A DNA stretch of 8,290 bases from CAYFQV01 sp964413635 (GTDB taxonomy: Bacteria; Spirochaetota; Spirochaetia; DSM-27196; PWMO01). Both the position numbers and the translations under genes were made by a program. The notes beneath the pieces were generated by a model. That model did no database searches. It was not told the DNA's origin and saw only the letters and a program-made list of their open reading frames with translations. Shown piece after piece: positions 1 through 6,578 of the stretch. The DNA lies in contig CAYPTH010000127.1 of the NCBI GenBank assembly GCA_964413635.1, forward strand, positions 1 to 8,290. Direction: 5' to 3'. Every line of letters starts with the position of its first letter. Within the stretch, counting starts at the first letter, position 1.

Positions 1-41
1 GGTTGAGATGTGACGCCAATAATAGAGGAGGGGAGTGCCGC

Positions 42-66
42 CGTGCAAGCACGCTCGCAGGCGAGC
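42..66. repeat. Two abutting small palindromes downstream of the AraC gene
   Basis: Two perfect inverted repeats touch each other in the otherwise gene-free left edge. The first is CGTGC-AA-GCACG (42-53) and the second is GCTCGC-AG-GCGAGC (53-66). They lie 44-68 bp past the stop codon of the minus-strand regulator. Either could form a short hairpin in that transcript, but no T-run follows on the minus strand, so this is not a normal intrinsic terminator. A protein-binding site or chance in GC-rich DNA are the alternatives. The rest of 1-109 shows nothing I can name. The gene upstream of position 1 is unknown. Confidence 0.25.
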
Positions 67-109
67 AGATTGCGCATCGGAGCCCTCGTCGTTTCGTTAA
101 ACAGTTCGT

Positions 110-1111
110 CTACTTACCTGCCGTTGCCAGCAGCCCGCGATACCCGCTTGGGGCGCAGCCCACTTCTCGTTTGAAGACAGTACTGAAGCTGTAGATGCTT
201 GCGAAGCCGCTGCGGACTGCCACATCGCCCACCGGCAGTCCCCGCAAGAGTAGCTCCTTGGCGCGGTCTATACGGCACGAGCGAATGTACTCCGACAGGT
301 TGTGGCCGGTCTCCCCGGCAAACCGGCGCGATAGATAGGACGAGCTAATCCCTGCGACCTCGGCAAGCCGCTCCAGCGATAGCGGTTCGTCGCAGTGGGT
401 TCGAATATGGTCCGCTACCGCCTGCACAATTTCGGAACGAGATGTCCGCTCATTCTCGGGAAGGAGCCGTCGGTGGAGTAAGACCATAAGCTCGAGGAGT
501 TTGGAGTAGATAAGGAACAACCGCAGGTGCTTGGCGGACTCGATTTCCCTCAGCAGTGACTCGAAGGGAGCATGGAACTCCGGCACGTTTCTTAGTAGTG
601 CGAAGTTGTTAAGCGGTAGCGTCGAGCCAAGCTTGAGGAGCTCGGGGTAGTCATGATCCGGTATGAGATAACGGCTGGACACCGGCCGACGGCTGAGCAG
701 GCGGTGAGGCGGAATACGGTGATCGCTGGTGATACCAACACTCTGATCGGTCTGTATCCCTACCCAGTAGTAGCAGATGTCCACGTGGTGTATTCCGAAG
801 CTATGAGATACGTGTGGCGCGGTCACGAATGCATCGTCCGCAGTGCACAGTATGGGATCGCCCTCGGAAAATACCTTGATGTGCGCCTGGCCGCGTTTTA
901 CATACACGAGCTCGTAGCCGAGGTGATAGTGCTCGCCGATGTTTCGGCCCGGCTCACCATCGCAGTAGCCGAAATGGGTGATGCGAGGAAACTGGGGCAC
1001 GGGATACTCGACGAGGTAATAGCCCACGCCGTTAAGATAGACCGATTTACCGAAAACAGCAACGTCGTTGAAACCTGGGGCATTGCGAGACAAATACAGC
1101 TTTATCGCCAC
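110..1111 (-). CDS. AraC-family transcriptional regulator with N-terminal cupin sensor domain
   Basis: This 333-residue protein is a predicted cytoplasmic DNA-binding regulator, probably sensing the sugar handled by the divergent operon. Residues about 58-120 look like an AraC-type cupin ligand-binding domain: HYHLGYELVYVKRG at 61-74, then an APHVSH turn at 98-103. Residues about 228-328 form the two-helix-turn-helix AraC domain. The first HTH is around SLERLAEVAGISSSYLSRRF (245-264). The second, around 293-323, carries the family signature GFASIYSFSTVFKREVGCAP and then SGYR. The start is GTG, and the only upstream in-frame codons before a stop offer no ATG. Its own ribosome site is poor (only AGAG-like bases), so a slightly later start is possible. 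Such regulators usually activate adjacent sugar genes when ligand is bound. Divergent placement 47 bp from the binding-protein gene supports local control (inference). Family assignment is firm; the ligand is unknown. Confidence 0.93.
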   Translation of the reverse strand: MAIKLYLSRNAPGFNDVAVFGKSVYLNGVGYYLVEYPVPQFPRITHFGYCDGEPGRNIGEHYHLGYELVYVKRGQAHIKVFSEGDPILCTADDAFVTAPHVSHSFGIHHVDICYYWVGIQTDQSVGITSDHRIPPHRLLSRRPVSSRYLIPDHDYPELLKLGSTLPLNNFALLRNVPEFHAPFESLLREIESAKHLRLFLIYSKLLELMVLLHRRLLPENERTSRSEIVQAVADHIRTHCDEPLSLERLAEVAGISSSYLSRRFAGETGHNLSEYIRSCRIDRAKELLLRGLPVGDVAVRSGFASIYSFSTVFKREVGCAPSGYRGLLATAGK

Positions 1112-1116
1112 GGGTC

Positions 1117-1122
1117 CATAAT
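1117..1122 (+). promoter_or_regulatory. Candidate -10 element for the transport/catabolic operon
   Basis: CATAAT matches the sigma-70 -10 consensus at five of six positions and lies about 36 bp before the binding-protein start. It would give a transcript beginning near 1129, just before the 1130-1143 inverted repeat. No convincing -35 hexamer sits 16-18 bp upstream, which is typical of promoters that need an AraC-type activator (inference). TATATT at 1133-1138 is a second possible -10, also without a -35. The call rests on short motifs only. Confidence 0.3.
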
Positions 1123-1129
1123 TGCTCTA

Positions 1130-1143
1130 CGATATATTTATCG
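1130..1143. repeat. Inverted repeat in the divergent regulatory region
   Basis: CGATA-TATT-TATCG is a perfect 5-bp inverted repeat with a 4-bp spacer inside the 47-bp gap between the regulator and the operon. Its right arm touches the first G of the Shine-Dalgarno run of the binding-protein gene. It could be an operator half-site pair, or a weak hairpin at the 5' end of the operon mRNA that competes with ribosome binding. AraC proteins usually bind direct repeats, so another regulator or chance are also possible. Confidence 0.35.
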
Positions 1144-1159
1144 GAGGAGGAAAGGGCAA
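1131..1159 (-). promoter_or_regulatory. Candidate promoter of the AraC regulator gene
   Basis: Read on the minus strand, TTGCCC (1159 to 1154) and TATATC (1136 to 1131) are separated by exactly 17 bp. Each matches four of six positions of the sigma-70 consensus. Transcription would begin about 10-15 bases before the regulator's GTG. The element overlaps the operon's ribosome binding site and the 1130-1143 inverted repeat, so binding of one factor here could affect both directions. This is motif evidence only. Confidence 0.35.
1143..1150 (+). promoter_or_regulatory. Strong ribosome binding site of the binding-protein gene
   Basis: GGAGGAGG lies 8 nt before the ATG at 1159 and is followed by a purine-rich AAAGGG. 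It is the strongest Shine-Dalgarno stretch in the window, fitting a binding protein made in excess over its membrane partners. Confidence 0.8.
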
Positions 1160-2142
1160 TGAAACGAGCACTCTTACTGATTCTCGCGCTGTCGATCATG
1201 GCAACGGGCGTCTTTGCAGGTGGCCAGGCTGAAGACGATGGTGAGCGGGTAGCCGGAATCGTATTTCAGGCTGACCAGTTTTTCCAGATCATCCAACTCG
1301 GAATGCAGGCGGCTGCTGACGAGTACGGAGCCGACCTGCTTCTCGGAAACAGTGACAACAGTCCGCAGAAGGAAATCGAGCTGGTCAACACCTACCTCAC
1401 CGGAGGCGTGGACGCTATCGCGATCTCGCCGTTGAGTGAGACCGCCTCGGTGCAGGCGCTCGAAGAGGCAAATGAGGAGGGCGTAAAGATCGTCACGTAC
1501 AACTCGCCGCTCGGCGCGGATTTCCCGGTAAGCTACATAAATAGCAGCCAGTACGAGCTGGGTTCCTCAACCGGGGAAGCGGCGGCCGAATACGTTTCGG
1601 GTATGGCGGGAGATTCGATCAACGTGGCTGTGCTTGCGTTCGACTCGCAGCTTCCTGAGATAAGTGACCAGCGGGTCAGCGGTTTTCTCGAAGCTCTCGA
1701 GGCGTCCGGCAAGAGCGTCAATATCGTCTCCCGCCAGGACGGTTACCTGGCCGAAATGGCACTTCAGACCAGCACCGACATCATGACGGCAAACGACGAG
1801 CTGGACCTTATCTTTGCCGCGAACGAGGGCGGTACAGTGGGAGCAGTGCAGGCGGTGCGAAACGCCGGGCGTGCCGGTGAAACCGTCGTCTTCGGCACTG
1901 ATGCGACGCAGCAGTTGACACAGTTCCTGCTTGCTGACGACGGAGTTCTGCAGGCGGTGACGGGTCAGCAGCCTTTCGAGATCGGCTTCCAGGCGGTAGA
2001 GAATGCCATACTCGCCGCCCGCGGCGAAAACGTAGAAGCTGAAGTCATCGTGCCCGGCGTTCTTCTCACGCGTGAACGCGCCGATGAAGTGAGAGATTTC
2101 CAGCAAGAGCTGGAATCGATCATGCAGCAAATCGGTGGCTGA
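1159..2142 (+). CDS. Periplasmic sugar-binding protein of a CUT2 ABC transporter (RbsB-like)
   Basis: This is a 327-residue precursor of the extracytoplasmic ligand-binding subunit of a ribose/xylose/galactose-type importer. The N-terminus is a classical signal peptide: MKR, a hydrophobic stretch at about 4-19, and a probable signal peptidase I site after VFA (18-20), leaving GGQAEDD. No lipobox cysteine is present, so a soluble periplasmic protein is expected. The mature part fits the periplasmic-binding-protein type 1 fold (Peripla_BP_4). VDAIAISPLS (84-93) is typical of the first lobe, ANEGGTVGAVQAVRNAG (221-237) and FGTDAT (245-250) of the second, and TGQQPFEIGFQAVE (268-281) is near the hinge. 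Length is normal for the family. The start is fixed by the strong GGAGGAGG. It is the first gene of the operon, 44 nt ahead of the ATPase gene. Family is clear. The bound sugar cannot be read from sequence; neighbours point to an aldose or a sugar acid. Confidence 0.93.
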   Translation: MKRALLLILALSIMATGVFAGGQAEDDGERVAGIVFQADQFFQIIQLGMQAAADEYGADLLLGNSDNSPQKEIELVNTYLTGGVDAIAISPLSETASVQALEEANEEGVKIVTYNSPLGADFPVSYINSSQYELGSSTGEAAAEYVSGMAGDSINVAVLAFDSQLPEISDQRVSGFLEALEASGKSVNIVSRQDGYLAEMALQTSTDIMTANDELDLIFAANEGGTVGAVQAVRNAGRAGETVVFGTDATQQLTQFLLADDGVLQAVTGQQPFEIGFQAVENAILAARGENVEAEVIVPGVLLTRERADEVRDFQQELESIMQQIGG

Positions 2143-2186
2143 TTGATCAACGGAAAGCGGGATGTGCCGGACGGAGAAACGCAACG

Positions 2187-3683
2187 GTGAATGACGACGA
2201 AGTGCTTTCGCTTGAGAATCTCAGAAAGGTATACCCCGGTACTGTGGCAGTGAAAGACCTTACCGCCCGCTTCGAGGGCGGTAAGGTACACGCCGTCATC
2301 GGAAAGAACGGCTCAGGCAAAAGCACCACGATCAAGATGATCTCCGGAGCGGTCCCGCCGACTCACGGCTCGATGCGGCTGCGGGGACAGCTCCTCGAGC
2401 TCACGTCTCCGCGTGACGCGATGGACAAGGGCATCGCAACGGTTTATCAGGAGCTTAGTCTGGTCCCTGGTCTTACGGTAGCGGAGAATTTGCTCCTCGG
2501 GAGGTTGCCTCACACGAGTGGCCGGATCACTCGGATCGATTGGCGAGAGACCGAAGCCCAGGCCAATCAAATGCTTTCGCGTCTCGGCATTCATCTCGAT
2601 CTGCAAGCTAAGGTGAAGTACCTAAGTGTCGGCCAACAGCAGCTCGTCGAGATTGCGAAGGCCGTGGGAAGCGATCCTGACGTGCTAATTCTCGACGAGC
2701 CGACTTCAGCTCTTGCACGGCACGAAGTCGATCAGCTTTTCGATGTGATTCGAAACTTACGCAATGCGGGGATCACGATCCTCTATATCTCGCACAGATT
2801 GCAGGAGCTTCCCCGCATCGCAGATACGGTCTCCGTGCTTCGCGACGGGGAGCTCGTCGGTCGGATCGGAATCGAGGAGGCGATACCGGATCGCATTGTC
2901 TCCATGATGTTCGGCGAGGTCACCCACCGAGCGCGCTCCGAGGCGCCACGGATGTCAGAAAAGACCGTGCTGAGGGTGGAAGGTCTCTCCCGAGAGGACT
3001 GGTTTGAAAACGTCACGTTCAGCGTACATGAAGGAGAGGTGCTTGGGCTCGCCGGAATGCTCGGTTCCGGGCGAACGGAGTTGCTCCGCTCGGTGTTCGG
3101 CGCCGACCCCTTTCGCAGCGGAACGGTGATGATTGGTGACGAAGTCCTCGACCACACAGATCCGGAAACGATGAAACGCCTGGGCGTCGCCTTCACTCCT
3201 GAGAACAGGGCCACCGAAGGTCTGATACTGAAACACTCGATTCAGGAGAACCTCACCCGGGCGAGTATGCGCCGAACCTCGCGTCGCGGTGTACGGGACA
3301 AGGGGGCAGAGCTATCGCTGGCAGATCTTCAGGTTGAAAACCTCGACATCCGCCTCTCGTCCCTCGGGGATCCCGTTTCCACGCTGAGTGGGGGAAACCA
3401 GCAGAAGGTTGTTATCGGCAACTGGCTTGCCAATCAGCCTCGGCTGATTCTTTTCGACGAGCCTTCGCGAGGCATAGACGTGAATGCGAAGCAACAGATT
3501 TTCGAGCTTATCTGGGACCTGAGCAGACACGGCATCGCGTCTTTGTTCGTATCGACAGAGCTCGAAGAGCTGCTCGATGTGTGTGACCGCATAATAGTTC
3601 TGAGAGATGGTCGCATACAGGCATCCGTATTTCCGGCTCGAACCAGCCTGGAACAGCTTTACGCACTATGTATGGAGGAGTAA
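2187..3683 (+). CDS. Two-domain sugar ABC transporter ATP-binding protein (RbsA/MglA/XylG-like)
   Basis: This 498-residue protein hydrolyses ATP to power sugar import and carries two fused nucleotide-binding domains, the hallmark of CUT2 systems. Domain 1 has Walker A GKNGSGKST (39-47), a Q-loop at YQELSLVPGLT (87-97), signature LSVGQQQ (146-152), Walker B VLILDEPTS (166-174) and switch histidine H203. Domain 2 has the degenerate Walker A GMLGSGRTE (290-298), where the usual lysine is arginine, then signature LSGGNQQK (400-407) and Walker B LILFDEPSRGID (420-431). The switch position reads STELEEL (456-462) without a histidine. These domain 2 departures are normal in RbsA-type proteins, so domain 1 likely carries most of the catalysis. 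The start is GTG, with GGAG at 2173-2176, 10 nt upstream; the ATG four bases later is out of frame. The permease begins just after its stop. Length is typical and no damage is seen. Confidence 0.95.
   Translation: MNDDEVLSLENLRKVYPGTVAVKDLTARFEGGKVHAVIGKNGSGKSTTIKMISGAVPPTHGSMRLRGQLLELTSPRDAMDKGIATVYQELSLVPGLTVAENLLLGRLPHTSGRITRIDWRETEAQANQMLSRLGIHLDLQAKVKYLSVGQQQLVEIAKAVGSDPDVLILDEPTSALARHEVDQLFDVIRNLRNAGITILYISHRLQELPRIADTVSVLRDGELVGRIGIEEAIPDRIVSMMFGEVTHRARSEAPRMSEKTVLRVEGLSREDWFENVTFSVHEGEVLGLAGMLGSGRTELLRSVFGADPFRSGTVMIGDEVLDHTDPETMKRLGVAFTPENRATEGLILKHSIQENLTRASMRRTSRRGVRDKGAELSLADLQVENLDIRLSSLGDPVSTLSGGNQQKVVIGNWLANQPRLILFDEPSRGIDVNAKQQIFELIWDLSRHGIASLFVSTELEELLDVCDRIIVLRDGRIQASVFPARTSLEQLYALCMEE
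3674..3680 (+). promoter_or_regulatory. Ribosome binding site that places the permease start at TTG 3688
   Basis: GGAGGAG sits inside the last codons of the ATPase gene and 7 nt before TTG 3688. The in-frame ATG at 3607 has no comparable site. It would add 27 residues, rich in aromatic and charged residues, that are read from ATPase coding sequence and are unlike a permease N-terminus. Confidence 0.75.
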
Positions 3684-3687
3684 CGGT

Positions 3688-4668
3688 TTGACATCCACTG
3701 TAGCAGCGCGCTTCAAGCGGCTGAAACTCGAACGATACATTCTCGAGTTTGTACTTCTGACGCTCTGTATCGTCCTTGCCGTGAGTGCACCGGGGTTCTT
3801 CTCGACCCGTAATCTTCTCAATGTGATGCGGAACGTGGCCCTGCAGGGTGTCATCGCCTTCGGTATGACTGCGGTGATCATTTCTGGAGAGATAGACCTT
3901 AGCGTGGGCTCCGCTGTGGCCTTCTCCGGGTGTGTCGCCGCCTGGCTGACACGCGCGCTCGTAGCGACCGGAATCGGCGTTTCGGTTGCTGCTGTCGTAG
4001 CCATCGTGTCGGTGCTTATCATCGGCGCTACGGTCGGAGTGTTCACCGCCTTCATGCGCAACCGGTTTTCCGTTCCGACCTTCATCACGACTCTTGCACT
4101 CATGACGATCCTGTCCGGTGCGGCTAATCTCATTACAGGGGGATTCCCCATCACCTCCTTCCCCGATTGGTTCAACTTCTTCGGCGGCGGGTTTGTGCTC
4201 GGGATTCCGGTACCGGCACTGATGTTTCTTGCTACGTTCTTCATCATGCAATTCGTCATGCAGAGCACGAACTTCGGGCGCGCGGTCTACGCAACCGGCG
4301 GCAACGCAGAGGCAGCGCGCCTAAACGGCATCAATGTCCGAAAGGTGAAATACGCAGTGATCGGACTGACCGGCGCGTTCGCCGCCTTGACCGGTATCAT
4401 GGTTTCCTCTCAGATCATGTCGGGTACACCGACCGTTGCTGAGGGATGGGAGCTTCAGATCATCTCCGCGGTGATCATCGGTGGTACGAGCCTTTTCGGC
4501 GGTGAAGGCAGGATCTGGGGTACCTTCGTGGGGGTGGTTTTCCTCGGGGTGATCATAAACGGAATGACGCTTCTCAACATCAGTCAGTACTGGCAACTCG
4601 TAGTCCGAGGACTACTCATCCTGACTGCGATTTTCTTCAACAATCTGCAGCTACTGAGACGAACCTGA
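3688..4668 (+). CDS. Sugar ABC transporter permease (RbsC-like, BPD_transp_2)
   Basis: This 326-residue multi-pass inner-membrane protein is the channel subunit of the CUT2 importer. Counting from the TTG start, a short basic N-terminus (ARFKRLKLERY) leads into the first membrane segment at about 18-35, followed by many further hydrophobic segments. Family landmarks are SGEIDLSVGS (66-75), the cytoplasmic coupling region ATGGNAEAARLNGI (202-215), GGTSLFGGEGRIWGT (265-279) and the late segment VVFLGVIINGMTLLNIS (283-299). TTG 3688 is preferred over the longer in-frame ATG at 3607 because of the perfectly spaced GGAGGAG and because the longer form overlaps the ATPase gene by 77 bases. Only one permease is encoded, so it probably acts as a homodimer with the two-domain ATPase, as in ribose transport. 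The stop codon overlaps the next gene's ATG by one base. Confidence 0.92.
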   Translation: MTSTVAARFKRLKLERYILEFVLLTLCIVLAVSAPGFFSTRNLLNVMRNVALQGVIAFGMTAVIISGEIDLSVGSAVAFSGCVAAWLTRALVATGIGVSVAAVVAIVSVLIIGATVGVFTAFMRNRFSVPTFITTLALMTILSGAANLITGGFPITSFPDWFNFFGGGFVLGIPVPALMFLATFFIMQFVMQSTNFGRAVYATGGNAEAARLNGINVRKVKYAVIGLTGAFAALTGIMVSSQIMSGTPTVAEGWELQIISAVIIGGTSLFGGEGRIWGTFVGVVFLGVIINGMTLLNISQYWQLVVRGLLILTAIFFNNLQLLRRT

Positions 4669-5480
4669 TGACCGGCGATGAATATCTCGACGGGAAACGA
4701 GCGATCGTAACCGGCGGCTCGCGGGGAATCGGCGAAGCTATCGTCCGTGCGTTACACCGTGCCGGCGCGCGGGTGGCGGTGAACTACCGCTCGAGCGCCG
4801 ACCGAGCCTTCCGGATCGTCGAGGAGTTGAACGCTGCACGACCGGAGTCAGCCCGTGCGTTCGGTGCCGACGTGAGTGACCCCGGGGCTGTTGGCGCCAT
4901 GTTCGCCTCCATTGATGAGTGGGTCGGGGGCATCGACGTCCTCATCAACAACGCCGGCTACGAGGACTGTCGGCACTTGCTGGACATATCCTACGAGAGC
5001 TGGACCAAAGTGCTTCACACGAATCTCACGGGTCCGTTTCTCTGCACGCAGGAGGCCGGCAGACGGATGGAGGCGCAGTTCCGCGCCGACCCGGCCAGCT
5101 CCGGAGTTGTCATTAATCTCTCATCCATCCATGACGCGGTGCCCCGCAAAGGCTTCGCGCATTACAGCGCCGCCAAGTCCGCGGTCGCGATGCTTACAAA
5201 GGCGACAGCTCTCGAGCTTGCAGAGTACAACGTGCGCGCGGTGACCGTAGCTCCCGGTGCGATCCGCACCGACATGAACCGCGAAGAGATCGCCCAGTTC
5301 GGCGAGCATCGCTTTCGCGAATGGATACCGCTCTCCCGGGTGGGTGAGACGCACGATGTCTCGGAGCTCGTTGCGTTTCTGTGTGGACCAAATGCAGCCT
5401 ACGTCACGGGCTCTCACTTGTATGTCGATGGCGGATACATGCAAGGGCTCGTGCAGTACGATCCCAGGCCTCCACATTGA
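4668..5480 (+). CDS. Short-chain dehydrogenase/reductase, glucose 1-dehydrogenase-like
   Basis: This is a 270-residue classical SDR, an NAD(P)-dependent cytoplasmic oxidoreductase. The Rossmann glycine motif is TGGSRGIG (15-22). VNYRS (38-42) closes the second strand, and an arginine there often allows NADP. ADVSD (67-71), NNAG (94-97), N119, S153, Y166 and K170 complete the cofactor and catalytic set, including the YSAAK signature, so the enzyme looks active. The NNAGYED region, SW-KV-TNLTGPFL (111-124), SSIHDAVP (152-159) and VTGSHLYVDGG (246-256) resemble bacterial glucose 1-dehydrogenases. It may oxidise the imported sugar at C1. D-mannonate oxidoreductase is an alternative, because Bacillus UxuB is also an SDR and a UxuA-like gene follows. 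The ATG overlaps the permease stop (TGATG) and has only a weak ribosome site, suggesting translational coupling. SDR family is certain; substrate is inferred. Confidence 0.9.
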   Translation: MTGDEYLDGKRAIVTGGSRGIGEAIVRALHRAGARVAVNYRSSADRAFRIVEELNAARPESARAFGADVSDPGAVGAMFASIDEWVGGIDVLINNAGYEDCRHLLDISYESWTKVLHTNLTGPFLCTQEAGRRMEAQFRADPASSGVVINLSSIHDAVPRKGFAHYSAAKSAVAMLTKATALELAEYNVRAVTVAPGAIRTDMNREEIAQFGEHRFREWIPLSRVGETHDVSELVAFLCGPNAAYVTGSHLYVDGGYMQGLVQYDPRPPH

Positions 5481-5482
5481 TG

Positions 5483-5488
5483 AAGGAG
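5483..5488 (+). promoter_or_regulatory. Ribosome binding site of the mannonate-dehydratase-like gene
   Basis: AAGGAG lies 7 nt before the ATG at 5496, in the 15-nt gap after the SDR stop. It fixes the start of the dehydratase gene, whose N-terminal MNIGYGFY begins directly at the first strand of the barrel. Confidence 0.75.
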
Positions 5489-5495
5489 ATCTATA

Positions 5496-6578
5496 ATGAA
5501 CATCGGGTACGGATTCTACGCCCACATGCTCAACGATCGTGAGTTCGCCTTTGCCCGTCAGGCGGGGGCAACCCAGGCGATCGTTCACCTTGTTGACTAT
5601 ACGCGTGGTGGCGACCAGGATACCGGCGGAAAAAAGAACAATCAACCGATCGGCAACCGTGACGGATGGGGGCTCGCAGGCGCGAATCCCGAAGCGTGGG
5701 AAGTGGATTCACTGCGCAGACTCAAGCACCGGCTTGCCGACGCGGGGCTGGAGCTATTCGCCATCGAGAACTTCGACCCTGCGGACTGGTACGACGTGCT
5801 CCTTGGTGGGCCTCGTCGCGCAGAGCAGCTCGAGCGACTCAAGCAAATAATTCGAAACATCGGCAGGGCCGGGATCCCCGTCTTCGGCTACAACTTCAGT
5901 ATCGCCGGCGTGGCATCCCGGGAAACCGGCCGCTTCGCACGCGGAGGCGCGGAGTCAGTCGGCATGAGTGGGGTGGACGAGCGGGCCATTCCAAACGGAA
6001 TGGTGTGGAATATGGTCTATGACGCCGAGCCGTCGCCCGGGGAGCTCGCCCCGGCCTCGGAAGAGGAGCTCTGGGAGCGGCTCGAGGTCTTCTTGCGGGA
6101 GCTCGTTCCCGTGGCGGAGGAATCGGGGGTGGTTCTCGCGGCGCACCCCGATGACCCGCCGGTGGAACGCGTCCGCGGTCAGCCGCGTCTGGTGTGGCGG
6201 CCTGATCGCTATGACAGACTTCTCGATTTCTATCCGTCCGGATCGAACAGGCTCGAGTTCTGCCTCGGCACCCTGGCTGAGATGCCGGGGCACGACCTGA
6301 TGGCAACGCTGAGACACTTTCTTGAAAAGGATGCGCTTGCCTACGTTCACTTCAGGAACGTTCGTGGTACTGCGCCGTCCTACGTGGAAACCTTCATCGA
6401 TGACGGGGACATCGACATGCTCGGCGTTATGCAGCTCCTCAAAGAGTATGACTACGACGGCGTGCTCATTCCGGATCACACGCCGCAAATGACCTGCGAT
6501 GCGCCGTGGCATGCCGGCATGGCCTACGCTCTCGGCTACATGCATGCACTGAACACTTGTGTGGAGGCGAAGTCGTGA
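5496..6578 (+). CDS. Mannonate dehydratase family protein (UxuA-like TIM barrel)
   Basis: This is a 360-residue cytoplasmic enzyme of the UxuA family. Characterised members use Mn2+ to dehydrate D-mannonate to 2-keto-3-deoxygluconate (KDG). Family motifs in order are IRNIGRAGIPVFGYNFS (119-135), AAHPDDPP (215-222), FCLGT (255-259), YVHFRNVRG (283-291), IPDHTPQM (325-332) and a C-terminal GMAYALGYMHAL (341-352). H217, C256, H285 and D327 sit in the order and spacing expected for the metal ligands, so activity is likely. The N-terminal third is unusual. Canonical UxuA has a short link after the first VxALH-like strand, but here a glycine/asparagine-rich segment at about 35-68 (YTRGGDQDTGGKKNN onward) intervenes. 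Length is a little under the E. coli enzyme. This may be a divergent branch acting on another aldonate. The gene overlaps the RraA-family gene by 4 nt (GTGA). Family call is strong; exact substrate is uncertain. Confidence 0.85.
   Translation: MNIGYGFYAHMLNDREFAFARQAGATQAIVHLVDYTRGGDQDTGGKKNNQPIGNRDGWGLAGANPEAWEVDSLRRLKHRLADAGLELFAIENFDPADWYDVLLGGPRRAEQLERLKQIIRNIGRAGIPVFGYNFSIAGVASRETGRFARGGAESVGMSGVDERAIPNGMVWNMVYDAEPSPGELAPASEEELWERLEVFLRELVPVAEESGVVLAAHPDDPPVERVRGQPRLVWRPDRYDRLLDFYPSGSNRLEFCLGTLAEMPGHDLMATLRHFLEKDALAYVHFRNVRGTAPSYVETFIDDGDIDMLGVMQLLKEYDYDGVLIPDHTPQMTCDAPWHAGMAYALGYMHALNTCVEAKS
6563..6567 (+). promoter_or_regulatory. Ribosome binding site that places the RraA-family start at GTG 6575
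   Basis: GGAGG is 7 nt before GTG 6575, within the end of the dehydratase gene. The longer in-frame reading from ATG 6506 would add 23 cysteine- and histidine-rich residues that are only the shifted reading of the dehydratase C-terminus, so the GTG is preferred. Confidence 0.7.

Noticed and set aside
3..194. 63-codon plus-strand frame at the left edge
   Set aside because: It starts at TTG with no ribosome site, runs into the antisense of the regulator's C-terminus and has no recognisable features.
653..1162. 169-codon plus-strand frame over the start of the regulator gene
   Set aside because: It lies antisense to the AraC cupin domain, has no recognisable motif or good ribosome site and overlaps the strong Shine-Dalgarno of the binding-protein gene. 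A coding shadow.
2143..2186. Possible attenuating hairpin or terminator between the binding-protein and ATPase genes
   Set aside because: Only the 8-bp palindrome TTGATCAA (2143-2150) is present, with no stable GC-rich stem or T-run. Nothing beyond an ordinary spacer can be supported.
3607..3687. Longer permease start at ATG 3607
   Set aside because: It would overlap the ATPase gene by 77 bases and add residues unlike permease N-termini. TTG 3688 has a perfectly spaced GGAGGAG.
3508..4251. 247-codon minus-strand frame across the ATPase/permease junction
   Set aside because: Its product is a low-complexity H/R/D/E-rich sequence antisense to two well-supported genes. Long antisense frames are expected in GC-rich DNA.
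6506..6574. Longer RraA-family start at ATG 6506
   Set aside because: The extra residues are the frame-shifted dehydratase C-terminus. GTG 6575 has a GGAGG at good distance and gives normal family length.
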